Positions 26,614 through 36,033 of a stretch of DNA of 64,000 bases are shown here, piece by piece. Position 1 is the stretch's first letter. Each line of letters opens with the position of its first letter. The position numbers and the translations under genes are program-made. The notes under the pieces are model-generated. The model ran no database searches. It was not told the origin of the DNA and saw nothing but the letters and a program-made list of their open reading frames with translations. This DNA comes from Neoroseomonas marina (GTDB lineage: Bacteria; Pseudomonadota; Alphaproteobacteria; Acetobacterales; Acetobacteraceae), in the NCBI RefSeq assembly GCF_012927745.1, contig NZ_JABBKX010000003.1:434001-498000 (forward strand), written 5' to 3'.

Positions 26614-26997
26614 ATGTCCCACCACAACCCCCTGCCCGGTGCCTGCGAGCGCGAGGCGCAGCAGGACCCCGCGCAACTCGAATTCGACGGCCAGGCGGGC
26701 GCCGCGCTCCACCGCCGGCGTCGCGGCCTTGGGCTGACGGCGACCGAGGTCGCGCGCCGCGTGGGCATCTCCCAGCGCCGCATGGCGCGGCTGGAACTGG
26801 GGCTCGAGCCGCTGACGCTCCGGCTCGCCATCGGTCTCGGCGTGGCGCTCGGCATGCCGGCGGGGTGGTTCCTGCACCTCGACGCCGCCGCACTGCCCGA
26901 AGCGATCGGCATCGCGCTCGACGAGGCGCAGTCCCACTGGGCGCAGACGCTCGCGATGCGCCTGGCCGAAGCGGGCGCGGCGGGGATGCAACACTAG
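26614..26997 (+). CDS. XRE-family helix-turn-helix regulator
   Basis: A 127-aa protein with a Cro/CI-type HTH at about residues 30-85: GAALHRRRRGLGLTATEVAR then RVGISQRRMARLELG. The C-terminal part is short and helical, with no recognised effector domain. ATG 26614 is preceded by GGGAGACAGG. It is followed 103 bp later by a purine permease gene on the same strand, so it may control that gene. The N-terminal sequence of a longer open frame from 26467 is low-complexity and not counted. Confidence 0.78.
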   Translation: MSHHNPLPGACEREAQQDPAQLEFDGQAGAALHRRRRGLGLTATEVARRVGISQRRMARLELGLEPLTLRLAIGLGVALGMPAGWFLHLDAAALPEAIGIALDEAQSHWAQTLAMRLAEAGAAGMQH

Positions 26998-27100
26998 GCC
27001 GCCAAGTGCCGGGCCCGTCGCGGCCCGGCCTCGCACCCCGGCGATCTCCGGGCGATTCGCGGCGTAGCCTTGCGGCGAAACCCTCATGGAGGTCCCCCGC

Positions 27101-28387
27101 ATGGAGCGCCTGTTCCGGCTGAGCGAGCGCGGCACCGACCCGCGCACCGAGATCCTCGCCGGCCTCTCGACCTTCCTCACCATGGCCTACATCGTCGTGG
27201 TGAACCCCTCGATCATGACCGCGGCCGGCATCGACCAGGGCGCGGCCTTTGTCGCCACCTGCCTCGCCGCGGCGATCGGCTCGATGCTGATGGGGCTGAT
27301 CGCGAACTTCCCGATCGCGCTGGCGCCGGGAATGGGGCTCAACGCCTACTTCGCCTTCGCGGTCGTGCAGGGCATGGGCGTGCCGTGGCAGGTCGCCCTC
27401 GGCGCGGTGTTCCTGTCGGGGCTGATCTTCTTCGCCGTGTCGATCCTCAAGGCGCGGGAATGGCTGGTGAACGGCATCCCGGTCTCGTTGAAGTTCGGCA
27501 TCGCCGCGGGGATCGGCTTCTTCCTCGGCCTGATCGGGCTGAAGAACATGGGCCTGGTGGTGGCGGATCCGGCGACGCTGGTGGGGCTCGGGTCGCTCAC
27601 CCAGACCTCGACGCTGATCGCCTGCGCGGGCTTCCTGGTGATCGCGGGCCTGTCGGCGCGCGGCGTGCCGGGGGCGATCATCATCGGGATCCTCGCCACC
27701 GCCGCGGCGGGCATTCCCTTCGGCCTGACGAAGCTGGCGGGCATCGCGAGCCTGCCGCCCTCCCTCGCGCCCACCTTCATGCAGCTCGACATCGCCGGCG
27801 CGCTCGGGCTCGGCATCACCGGCATCGTCTTCACCTTCTTCATCGTCGACCTGCTCGACAACACCGGCACGCTGATCGGCACGGTCCACCGGGCGGGGCT
27901 GATGAACAAGGACGGCACGGTGCCGAACCTGGGCCGCGCGCTGGTCGCGGATTCCACCGGCGCGATGACGGGCGCGGTGCTCGGAACCTCCACAACCGTC
28001 AGCTACATCGAGAGCGCGGCGGGCATCCAGGCCGGCGGGCGCACGGGTCTGACGGCGGTCACCGTCGGCGTGCTGTTCCTGCTTGCGCTGTTCCTGGCGC
28101 CCCTCGCGACTTCCATCCCGGCCTTCGCCACCGCGCCCGCGCTCGTCTTCGTCGCCTGCCTGATGGCGAAGGCGCTGCAGGAGCTCGATTGGGAGGACGC
28201 GACGGAATACATGCCGGCGATCGTCACCGCGCTCGCGATGCCCTTCACCTTCTCGATCGCGACCGGCATCGGGCTCGGCTTCATCGCCTATGCGGGCGGC
28301 AAGACGCTGGCGGGGCGCGCCGGGGACGTGCATGGCGCGGTGTGGCTGATCGCGGTGCTCTCGGCGATCAAGTTCTCGCTGATCTGA
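27101..28387 (+). CDS. NCS2-family purine (adenine/guanine/hypoxanthine) permease, AzgA-like
   Basis: A 428-aa inner-membrane proton symporter with about 12-13 hydrophobic segments. AzgA-type signatures are AGLSTFLTMAYIVVVNPSIM, FPIALAPGMGLNAYFAF and VLGTSTTVSYIESAAGIQAG, which hold substrate-binding residues, plus FFIVDLLDNTGTLIG. I chose ATG 27101 because GGAGG at 27088-27092 is well placed; an in-frame ATG 15 nt upstream would bury that site. It imports purine bases for salvage or nitrogen supply, in keeping with the RutA-like and deacetylase genes at 6-8 kb. Confidence 0.93.
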   Translation: MERLFRLSERGTDPRTEILAGLSTFLTMAYIVVVNPSIMTAAGIDQGAAFVATCLAAAIGSMLMGLIANFPIALAPGMGLNAYFAFAVVQGMGVPWQVALGAVFLSGLIFFAVSILKAREWLVNGIPVSLKFGIAAGIGFFLGLIGLKNMGLVVADPATLVGLGSLTQTSTLIACAGFLVIAGLSARGVPGAIIIGILATAAAGIPFGLTKLAGIASLPPSLAPTFMQLDIAGALGLGITGIVFTFFIVDLLDNTGTLIGTVHRAGLMNKDGTVPNLGRALVADSTGAMTGAVLGTSTTVSYIESAAGIQAGGRTGLTAVTVGVLFLLALFLAPLATSIPAFATAPALVFVACLMAKALQELDWEDATEYMPAIVTALAMPFTFSIATGIGLGFIAYAGGKTLAGRAGDVHGAVWLIAVLSAIKFSLI

Positions 28388-28393
28388 GGCCGC

Positions 28394-28951
28394 TCAGGCC
28401 TCCAGACCTCCGGCGGGCGGAAGACGAACCTCCGTTTGCGCGGCCTGTCGAAGAGGCCGAGCAGCGCCTAGCCGCGCTCGGCCGGATGGGGTGGCCTCTC
28501 GAAGGCGATGCCGTCGCGCGCCGAAGCAATGCTGCGGACGTCGCAGCTCATGACGCCGCGCCGGGCCGGGAAGGACGAGCGCGGGATCTGGCCACCTACG
28601 CACAGCAGGAGGAGATGCGGGGCGACATCCTCGGGCTGCAGGATCGCCCGGGTAGGCCCCGCCCCCAGAGCCCCAACGCTTCGAGGATCGGCGGACGTCC
28701 TCGCCGGCGGTCGTGGATGCACGGACGTCGCTAGGCCCGATGACCTTCGTGGTGATCGAGATCACGCCGCGCTGTTCCAACGCCCGCAACCTCTGCGCGA
28801 ACGACGCCTTCGACATGAGCGGCAGGCGACGGCGCCGATCATTGCACGGCCCCGGCCCGCATCGGAACTCGCGCCAGATCAACCATGTCCAGCGTTCGGC
28901 GACGAACTCGCTGGTCTTCACGACGGAACAGAGTTGTCCGTCGCCGGTCAT
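28394..28951 (-). pseudogene. Decayed HxlR-family transcriptional regulator
   Basis: The first 60 codons from ATG 28951 (or 28993) encode a good HxlR winged helix: LCSVVKTSEFVAERWTWLIW then LPLMSKASFAQRLRALEQRG. After about codon 85 the family sequence moves to another frame: ILEALGLWGRG is read near 28650-28690, and then LQPEDVAPHLLLL and SFPARRG in a third frame, as expected for the linker and C-terminal SCP2-like part of related regulators. A stop at 28468 ends that frame. At least two frameshifts are needed, so this is a broken gene in the 680-bp gap between the purine permease and an acyl-CoA dehydrogenase, which it may once have regulated. Confidence 0.65.
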
Positions 28952-29068
28952 GGCGACGCTTCGGGCTGCGCGAGACGACGCAAGCAGGTCCATTTTCTGT
29001 CCTTGAAGCACGCGCGTCCGAAAAGCGACCGTCCGCGCCATCGTCATTCCAGGACGGGAGAGACCACG

Positions 29069-30208
29069 ATGCCGGACGCCATCACCACCGACCTGCCCAG
29101 GACGGACTGGGTCGCCCTCGCCGACCAGGTCGGCCGCGAGATCGCCGCCACCACCGCGCGCCACGACGAGGAGGGCAGCTTCGTCGAGGAAGGCTTCCGC
29201 GCGCTCAAGGACGCTGGCTTCTTCAAGGCGCTGATCCCCGCGGAACTCGGCGGCCTCGGCGCCGACTACCGCGATGTCTGCAACGCGATCCGCCGCCTCG
29301 GCACCTATTGCGGGTCGACCGCCCTCGCCTTCTCCATGCATTCGCATCTGGTCGCCGTGCCGGCGTGGCGCTGGCGGCACGAGAAGGCGCCAGTCGAAGG
29401 CATGCTGAAGCGCGTCGCCGCCGAGAACCTGATCCTGATCTCGAGCGGCGGTTCCGACTGGCTGCCGAGCAACGGTCGCGCGACCAAGGTCGACGGCGGC
29501 TTCCGCGTCAGCGCGAAGAAGGTCTTCTCCAGCGGCTGCCAGATGGGCGACCTGCTGGTCACGAGCGCGATCCACGACGACCCCGAGAAGGGCCCGACGG
29601 TCCTGCACTTCGCCGTGCCCTTCACGGCGGAAGGCGTCCGCCGGGTCGACACCTGGCGCGTGCTCGGCATGCGCGGCACCGGATCGCACGACGTGGTGCT
29701 GGAGGACGTCTTCGTGCCGGATGCCGCGGTCGTCGCGCGGCGCGAGCCCGGCAAGTGGCACCTCCTGTTCCACCACATCTTCGCCCTCGCCTTCCCGCTG
29801 GTCTATTCGGCTTATGTCGGCGTGGCGGAAGGCGCACGCGCCCGCGCACTCGAGATCGCGCGCGACAAGCCGAAGACCCACGCGCTGACCATCGCGGCCG
29901 GACGGCTCGAGAACGCCTTCATGCAGGCGGAGATGTCGCTCGACCGGATGATCACCATCGCCGAGACGGAAGCCCCCGGCGCCGAGCGCACCAGCCGCGC
30001 GGCCATCGCCCACACACTGACGACACAGGCGGCGATCGCGACCGTCGAACGCGCGATGGAACTGGTCGGCGGCGCGTCCTTCTACCGGGACCTGGGCCTC
30101 GAACGCGCCTTCCGCGACGTGCAGGGCGCGCGCTTCCACCCGCTGCAGGAAGTGCCGCAGCTGGAACTTACCGGGCGCATGGCGCTGGGGATGGGGATCG
30201 ACGGGTGA
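29069..30208 (+). CDS. Acyl-CoA dehydrogenase family protein
   Basis: A 379-aa FAD-dependent acyl-CoA dehydrogenase-like enzyme. It shows AELGGLGADYRDVCNAIRRL, the FAD-binding ISSGGSDWLPSNG, VLGMRGTGSHDVVLEDVFVP and a C-terminal helical bundle with MELVGGASFYRDLGLERAFR and DVQGARFHPLQ. The catalytic base is not obvious at the usual C-terminal position, so it may belong to the flavin monooxygenase-like (DszC/NcnH) branch of the family. The ATG at 29069 follows GGGAG. The decayed HxlR regulator lies divergently upstream. Confidence 0.85.
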   Translation: MPDAITTDLPRTDWVALADQVGREIAATTARHDEEGSFVEEGFRALKDAGFFKALIPAELGGLGADYRDVCNAIRRLGTYCGSTALAFSMHSHLVAVPAWRWRHEKAPVEGMLKRVAAENLILISSGGSDWLPSNGRATKVDGGFRVSAKKVFSSGCQMGDLLVTSAIHDDPEKGPTVLHFAVPFTAEGVRRVDTWRVLGMRGTGSHDVVLEDVFVPDAAVVARREPGKWHLLFHHIFALAFPLVYSAYVGVAEGARARALEIARDKPKTHALTIAAGRLENAFMQAEMSLDRMITIAETEAPGAERTSRAAIAHTLTTQAAIATVERAMELVGGASFYRDLGLERAFRDVQGARFHPLQEVPQLELTGRMALGMGIDG

Positions 30209-30255
30209 TGGGTGGGCCATCGGGGGGCCACCGCCCCCCAGACCCGGGGTCAGCT

Positions 30256-30403
30256 GATGGCCGGTTGGCGGGAGGGGCAGCGAGCGACCTGGATCAAGGT
30301 CGCGACCAGGAGCCCCTCCCGCCAACCGGCCATCCAGTTCACGCGGGTCCGGGGGCACGTATGCCCCCGGCGGGAGGGTTCGGGAGGGCAGAGCCCTCCC
30401 GAA
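30256..30403. repeat. Stacked inverted repeats between convergent genes
   Basis: A perfect 23-bp inverted repeat (30256-30278/30312-30334) encloses a second 7-bp stem (30284-30290/30297-30303). Two more hairpins follow: a 22-bp nearly continuous palindrome at 30349-30370 and an 11-bp stem at 30379-30389/30393-30403. The array lies between the ends of an acyl-CoA dehydrogenase gene and parE. It probably terminates both, but is far more elaborate than needed; no transposase frame is present. Confidence 0.65.
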
Positions 30404-30411
30404 AGCCACCC

Positions 30412-32394
30412 TCACGCGTCGAGCGCCTCCGCCTCCACGCTCGCCGCGTTCTCCTGGATGAACTGGAAGCGCAGTTCCGGCTTGCGGCCCATCAGCGCCT
30501 CGATCCGGTCGGAGGTGCGGGCACGGTCCTCCGGCGGCAGGACCACGCGCAGCAGGGTGCGCTTCTTCGGGTCCATGGTGGTTTCCTTGAGCGAGGCCGG
30601 TGGCATCTCGCCCAGGCCCTTGAAGCGGCTGACCTCGACCTTCTGGTTGGCCTTGAAGCGCTTCTTGAGCACGCGCTCACGGTCGGCGTCGTCCATCGCG
30701 TAGACCGACACGCCACCGGCCTGCAGGCGATAGAGCGGCGGCTGCGCCAGGTAGACGCGGCCCTCGCGCACCAGCTCGGGCAGTTCCTTGTAGAAGAAGG
30801 TCATCAGCAGGGCGGCGATGTGCGCGCCGTCCACATCGGCGTCGGTCATGATGACGACGCGTCCGTATCGCAGGCGCGCGATGTCGAAGCGGTCCCCGAC
30901 GCCGCAGCCCAGCGCCTCGATCAGGTCCTTGAGTTCCTGGTTCTGGCGCAGCTTCTCGGTGGAGGCGCTGGCGACGTTGAGGATCTTTCCGCGCAGCGGC
31001 AGGACGGCCTGGGTCTCGCGGTCGCGCGCCTGCTTGGCCGAACCGCCGGCCGAATCACCCTCGACGAGGAAGAGCTCCGTGCCCTCAGCGCTCTCGCGCG
31101 AGCAGTCCGCGAGCTTGCCCGGCAGGCGCAGCTTGCGCGTCGCGGTCTTGCGCGGCGTGTCCTTCTCGGCGCGGCGGCGCAGGCGCTCCTCCGCGCGCTC
31201 GATCGCGAAGGCGAGAAGGTTGTCGGCGGTCGCGGGATCGCCGGCAAGCCAATGGTCGAAATGGTCGCGCAGCGCCGCCTCGACCAGCTTCGCCGCTTCG
31301 GCGTTGGTAAGCTTGTCCTTGGTCTGGCCCTGGAAGTGCGGATTGCGGATGAAGACCGACAGCATTCCGGCGAGGCCGCCGAGCAGGTCCTCCGCCGTCA
31401 CGTTGCCGGCGCGCTTCTCCTTCTTGAGTTCGCCATAGGCGCGCAACCCCTTCACCAGCGCGGCGCGGAAGCCCGCTTCATGCGTGCCGCCCTGCGGCGT
31501 CGGGATGGTGTTGGCGTAGGTGTTGAGAAAGCCGTCGCCGCGCTCGACCCAGGTGGCGGCCCATTCGACGCGGCCCGCGCCTTCGGGGAACTCGGCCTGG
31601 CCGGCCCAGGGGGCGGGGACGACGGTCGCCTGGCCTTCGATCGCCGAGGCTAGGAAGTCCGACAACCCGCCAGGAAAATGCAGCACCGCCTCGGACGGCG
31701 TGTCGTCCTTGATCAGCGATGGGTCGCAGGACCAGCGGATCTCGACGCCGCGGAACAGATAGGCCTTGGACCGGCACAGGCGGAACAGGCGAGCGGGCCG
31801 GAAATCCTGCGTGCCGAAGATCTCGGGGTCGGGCTTGAAGCGGATCGTGGTGCCGCGGCGGTTCTGCACGCTGCCGGCATTGACCAGCTTCGTCACCGGC
31901 TTGCCCCGCTCATAGGCCTGGGTGAACAGGGTACGATCGCGCGCGACCTCCACCTCGAGCCGCTCGGCGAGCGCGTTCACCACCGAGGAGCCCACGCCGT
32001 GCAGGCCGCCCGAGGTGTCGTAGGCCTTGCCGGAGAATTTCCCGCCCGAATGCAGCGTGGTGAGGATGACCTCGAGCGCCGAGAGCTTGGGAAATTTCGG
32101 GTGGGGGTCGACCGGGATGCCGCGGCCGTTGTCGCGCACGACGATCCAGTTGCCGGGCTCGAGCGACACCTCGATGCGGTCGGCGTGCCCGGCCACCGCT
32201 TCGTCCATGGCGTTGTCGATGATCTCGGCGGCCAGGTGATGCAGGGCGTTCTCATCGGTGCCGCCGATATACATGCCGGGGCGCCGCCGGACGGGTTCGA
32301 GCCCCTCCAGCACCTCGATGTCCTTGGCCGAATAGCCGTCGCTCTGCCCAACGGCGCCCTTTCGCGCACCGCCCCGGCCGAACAGGTCGTTCAT
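30412..32394 (-). CDS. parE: DNA topoisomerase IV subunit B
   Basis: The 660-aa ATPase subunit of topoisomerase IV, which with ParC decatenates daughter chromosomes. GHKL ATPase motifs are EIIDNAMDEAVAG, VRDNGRGIPVD and GGLHGVGSSVVNALAERL; the TOPRIM motifs are EGDSAGGSAKQARDR and MTDADVDGAHIA. The C-terminus ends RFQFIQENA, as in ParE and not the longer GyrB. I chose ATG 32394 (MNDLFGRG) after AGGGGA; an upstream in-frame start is unsupported. No parC in the window. Confidence 0.96.
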   Translation of the reverse strand: MNDLFGRGGARKGAVGQSDGYSAKDIEVLEGLEPVRRRPGMYIGGTDENALHHLAAEIIDNAMDEAVAGHADRIEVSLEPGNWIVVRDNGRGIPVDPHPKFPKLSALEVILTTLHSGGKFSGKAYDTSGGLHGVGSSVVNALAERLEVEVARDRTLFTQAYERGKPVTKLVNAGSVQNRRGTTIRFKPDPEIFGTQDFRPARLFRLCRSKAYLFRGVEIRWSCDPSLIKDDTPSEAVLHFPGGLSDFLASAIEGQATVVPAPWAGQAEFPEGAGRVEWAATWVERGDGFLNTYANTIPTPQGGTHEAGFRAALVKGLRAYGELKKEKRAGNVTAEDLLGGLAGMLSVFIRNPHFQGQTKDKLTNAEAAKLVEAALRDHFDHWLAGDPATADNLLAFAIERAEERLRRRAEKDTPRKTATRKLRLPGKLADCSRESAEGTELFLVEGDSAGGSAKQARDRETQAVLPLRGKILNVASASTEKLRQNQELKDLIEALGCGVGDRFDIARLRYGRVVIMTDADVDGAHIAALLMTFFYKELPELVREGRVYLAQPPLYRLQAGGVSVYAMDDADRERVLKKRFKANQKVEVSRFKGLGEMPPASLKETTMDPKKRTLLRVVLPPEDRARTSDRIEALMGRKPELRFQFIQENAASVEAEALDA

Positions 32395-32652
32395 GTCTTG
32401 TTCCCCTATGAGGGGGCAGAATACCGGGCTGGCTCGGCGGAGACAACGCAACCAACGAGTCGTCTTTCTCCGCCCGCCGGGCTCCGTTCCGTCTCGAAAT
32501 GGATCTCAGCGGCCGCGCAGACCAAGGATGCCTCGAAAAGCACCGGAACAACCGCGCCGTTGCGAACGACCTGCCGCTCATGCGGATCGCCCATCGTACG
32601 CCTTCGGCCGAAGATGCGACCGATCGGCCATGTCGGAAGCCAGATGCGAGGC

Positions 32653-34561
32653 CTAGGGCGTCGCTGCGGAAGGAGATGGCAACGCTTCCGGTCCGTCCGG
32701 CTTCTCGTAGACGACATAAGGCCCGATCCGTTCGACCGGCACCAGCCGCTCCTCCAGGAAGCGCAGAAGGGGAGGACGCTGAGCCATCTGGCCGCGATCA
32801 AAGAACTCCATGAGAGCCGGATCATGGAGCAGGCAGAGGCCTGGCGCCGCGTCCAGCGCCGAGACAACTTGCTCCTGCTGGCTATCCGTCAGGAAGGCCA
32901 GCGGATGGTTGATGTTGAGACCGGTCAATGGCGGGTTGGCTGCCCAGATATGCAAGCTCATGAGACTGGGCAGGGAATACGCGTTCCGACACCGGGAGAG
33001 CCTCGCGACGACAGCACGCAAAGTTGCGCCCTGCCCCTCCTCCACCCGGATAAAGCGCGCCCCCGGCAGGTCCAGCGGCTTGTGATCCTGCAACACAATG
33101 AGTTTCACTGCGACAGCGCTTAGCACGACAATGAACAGCCCGATCCGGAGCCGTTCCTCGGCGCGCACGCGCTGCGGCGGGGCAATCAGCATGATGATAT
33201 CGGAGACGAAAAGTGCCGCAATCACGCCCAACGGGGCGGCAGCGATGAACACTTGGTGCCCCGCGACAGGAAAGGGATAGAGAACGAAGATTGCTGCCGT
33301 AAGACCCAAAGCCAGACGGGTCGTTGGTAGGCAACTGCCGCCCCCAATGACGGAAGCATTATCAAAAGGGACATTGGAATCAGTATAAAGAAACCATGCC
33401 CTAATTTGACCTCCGAGTAAACAATCAATGGGAGAACTTCTTGAAATATTATAATAAAATATAGAAAAATATAAATAATTTTTAAAATTGATATTATCGA
33501 TATAGTGTACTTCTTGTTGTATTCTGAGAGAAAAGAATGCAAAACAACGCAAGAGAGGCTCGCCAGGAGAGATATCCATGCGGGATATCCAATAAATGCC
33601 TCCATTTGCCAGTTGCGCACAAACCTGAAGGTCTGCGTGAACGTCATCTCAAAGAGCGCGTCAAAGCTCGTCCCTCGGCCAATCGTTACCGCGAGGACAA
33701 GTGAGAACGCCCCAAGCAAGCCCCCGGCCGACGCTATAATATGAGTTAGGACCCGGGTGTTACGCGGCGCCCTATTGCCCCTGCTGCCCAGAGCCCCAAG
33801 ACTCACAGCAGAGCCGATCATGATGGTCGCAAACACCGCATAGCTAGGCACCCACGACAACGAGCGCACTGACCACATCATCGCAACCGGGGCAACGACC
33901 AGAAGACAAACGACCAAAATACGAGCGATCCTCGCAGCTTTGGCGTCATCAAGCCACTGCGATGCAAGAAATGCCCAAACTGCTCCAAGAAACAAGCCAA
34001 CATTGACCTTCAGGAGCAGCGCGCCCCCGATGGCCACACCGATGGCGACCGCCCAACGGCGCTGATCTGTCCGCTCAAGCCGCCCTACCGCCAATAAGAA
34101 GAGCAATGACAGGAGAACGCTGAGCCCCTCCGGGTGGCCCGGAGAGTTCGCCATCACTCGAAGAGCAGCAAAAACTAGGACGGCGGCAACCAAGCCAGCC
34201 AAACGCGAACCCGAACATCGGCAGGCGAGAACCGCCCCCCCCCCGCCACGCAAGCGATCTGCACGAAGACGCACACCGCGCGAACCGCATCATGCGTTAC
34301 AGATTTCGCGAATATTTGATATGCATATCCATAAAATAAATAATAAAATGGGCCATAAAATGAATATACTTCATCATACAATACATAATCTCTATTTATT
34401 AATATAAAATTATACATTAATACTCCTTCATCATCAAATCTTTGAAAATCTACGAAAGAGTGAATTATAGAAAGAGCAACGAGTAGAATCGCTGTCAAAT
34501 ACAGAAACGGGGTCCGATTAGGAGTCACCCGACCGGGAACGGTAGTCCGCGGCAGCTTCAT
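32653..34561 (-). pseudogene. GT-C-type membrane glycosyltransferase-like gene with two frameshifts
   Basis: One membrane protein gene is split over three frames: codons from ATG 34561 to about 34240, then about 34240-33345, then about 33345 to the stop at 32653. Part 1 has a membrane anchor and the GT-C-like acidic motif RFDDEGVLMYN followed by VYSFYGPFYYLFYG. Part 2 has many hydrophobic segments. Part 3 continues with FVLYPFPVAGHQVF and a soluble C-terminal domain. Each junction lies at a homopolymer (C10 at 34235-34244, C5 near 33340-33345) and each needs one added base, giving 636 aa. AT-rich patches at 33.4-33.5 and 34.3-34.5 kb suggest horizontal origin. It could be true decay, phase variation or sequencing error. 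Confidence 0.7.
34235..34244. repeat. Homopolymer C10 tract inside a coding region
   Basis: Ten consecutive C (G on the coding strand) at the exact place where the reading frame of the membrane glycosyltransferase-like gene breaks. An 11th base would restore the frame. Such tracts are slippage-prone both in cells and in sequencing. Confidence 0.9.
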
Positions 34562-34579
34562 AACAACTGCCAGCCGCGC

Positions 34580-35479
34580 TCAGGCGCCCAGTTCGAAGCC
34601 GGAAACAGCGGCCTCCCGCGCGAGAGACAGGCTCTCGGCGAAATTGTCCCGCTTCGCGATGTTGCTGGCCGCCAGGACTCGCACCTGCCCGCCCGCCCCG
34701 GATGCCGCCGCCCGCGGCGCCGCGTAGTCGGCGATCTGGAAGGCCCCGGTCGGCGCATAGCCACGCAGCCCGTCCGATCCTTCGACCAACGCGAAGCCGG
34801 ACTGGGCGGGCCGCACGCGCACCGCGGTGCCGGCGGGCACGCGGCCGATCTCCGGTGCGCCGCTTTCCGGCCGCAGGCGCAGCGGCACCGTCGCGGCGGC
34901 GACGACGCGGCGGGTCGTCCCGGTCTCCGACCGCGCCCGGCGCTCGGCGTCCCGCGTGCCCGGCGCGACCGCCTCGACCGCGGCCTCCCGCTCGGCCGCA
35001 CGCTGCTGCACGCCGTCGAGCACCTGCTGCGCGCGCGCGAGGTCGCGCTGCAGCCGCGCCCGCAGCGCCGCCATGCGCTGGTCCGCCACCGGCCGGGTCG
35101 TGCGCCCGGCCGCGAGCTCGGCGCGGATCGTCCGCGCCTCGATCCACCGGCAATAGAGCAGCGCGTCGAAGGCGATCTGCAATGCGTCGAGGTCGGAATT
35201 CTCCTGGGCCAGGCTCGCCTCGAGCACCGCGGTGCCGGCGCCGGCGCTGCGGCCGAAGTTCTGGTTGTTGCGGGCGCGCGTCCACGTCCCGCCGCCCTCC
35301 GGCTGACCGACGAAGGGATTGCCCGCGCCGACGAAACTCCCCTGCTGGGATCGGCAACCATCGCCACCGGACGCGAAGCCGCCCCCTGGCCCACCGGCGC
35401 AACCGGCGGCGACCGCCAGGCCCAACACGGCCGCCGTCGCGCCGGCGAGGCGCAGCACCGACCGGTCAGGCGCCGTCAA
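34580..35479 (-). CDS. SH3-domain lipoprotein
   Basis: A predicted lipoprotein of about 299 aa. No ATG is available; a TTG at 35479, overlapping the end of dps by 14 nt, or a GTG at 35458 gives a signal peptide with lipobox VAAGC. The middle (about 85-190) is helical and Ala/Arg-rich, with ADQRMAALRARLQRDLARAQ. The C-terminal third is a bacterial SH3 domain (VPLRLRPESGAPEIGRVPAG then GLRGYAPTGAFQI). SH3 domains of this kind bind cell-wall peptides, so a periplasmic envelope role is likely. It appears translationally coupled to dps. Confidence 0.72.
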   Translation of the reverse strand: MTAPDRSVLRLAGATAAVLGLAVAAGCAGGPGGGFASGGDGCRSQQGSFVGAGNPFVGQPEGGGTWTRARNNQNFGRSAGAGTAVLEASLAQENSDLDALQIAFDALLYCRWIEARTIRAELAAGRTTRPVADQRMAALRARLQRDLARAQQVLDGVQQRAAEREAAVEAVAPGTRDAERRARSETGTTRRVVAAATVPLRLRPESGAPEIGRVPAGTAVRVRPAQSGFALVEGSDGLRGYAPTGAFQIADYAAPRAAASGAGGQVRVLAASNIAKRDNFAESLSLAREAAVSGFELGA

Positions 35480-35969
35480 GATGCGCCTCGAGCATCCAAA
35501 GCGCCTTGTCGAGCGTGCGGGAGAAGCCGGTGAGCAGGTCGGCCGTATCGGCATCGCCGGCCTCATCCGTCGCATCGATCGCCGCGCGCACGGACTTCGC
35601 CAGGATCGCATACCGGTCCGCCAAGGCCTTCACATGATCGAGGCCGGCGCGCAGGCCGACCGGATAAGGCTCGAGGCGGGATTTCTCACCCACCGCCTGG
35701 GTCGTGCCGTCCGGCGTGCCGCCCAGCTGGACCGTCCGTTCGGCGATGTCGTCCGTCACCTCGGCGAGCTGTTCATAGAAGGTGCCGAAGAGCTCATGCA
35801 GCGCCGCGAAATGCGCGCCACGCACGGTCCAGTGCGCCATGCGCACGGCGTTGGTCAGGTCGATCGTGTCGGTCAGCGTCGCATTCAGGACCGCGACCGA
35901 CGCATCCCGCGCATTGGCGCCGAGGTCGTTGCGGGTGGCATGCAGCTTTCCGGCCCTGGGCTTCGCCAT
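35466..35969 (-). CDS. dps: Dps-family DNA-protection ferritin
   Basis: A 167-aa dodecameric mini-ferritin that stores iron, detoxifies peroxide and may coat DNA. The intersubunit ferroxidase ligands are in the conserved VRMAHWTVRGAHFAALHELF and FYEQLAEVTDDIAERTVQLG segments (His46 and the acidic pair near 73-77). The Lys/Arg-containing N-terminus (MAKPRAGKLHATRNDLG) could aid DNA binding. I chose ATG 35969; a longer open frame upstream lacks family similarity. The SH3 lipoprotein gene overlaps its 3' end. Confidence 0.93.
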   Translation of the reverse strand: MAKPRAGKLHATRNDLGANARDASVAVLNATLTDTIDLTNAVRMAHWTVRGAHFAALHELFGTFYEQLAEVTDDIAERTVQLGGTPDGTTQAVGEKSRLEPYPVGLRAGLDHVKALADRYAILAKSVRAAIDATDEAGDADTADLLTGFSRTLDKALWMLEAHLDGA

Positions 35970-36033
35970 CACTCTCTCCTCGTTTCGCTGGCCTAGCATA
36001 TGGCGCCAGGCGATCGGGAGGTAACCCCGGGCA

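Noticed and set aside
25412-28333. A 973-codon open frame on the minus strand
   Set aside because: It is antisense to the purine permease and overlaps the class V aminotransferase in another frame; composition is Arg/Gly/Asp-rich without any family pattern, as expected for shadows in high-GC DNA.
30256-30403. Insertion-sequence ends
   Set aside because: The inverted repeats enclose only 33 bp and there is no transposase frame or target-site duplication that I can see.
28394-30415. A 673-codon minus-strand frame
   Set aside because: The part above 29000 is antisense to the acyl-CoA dehydrogenase. Only 28394-28951 carries real (HxlR) signal, reported as a pseudogene.
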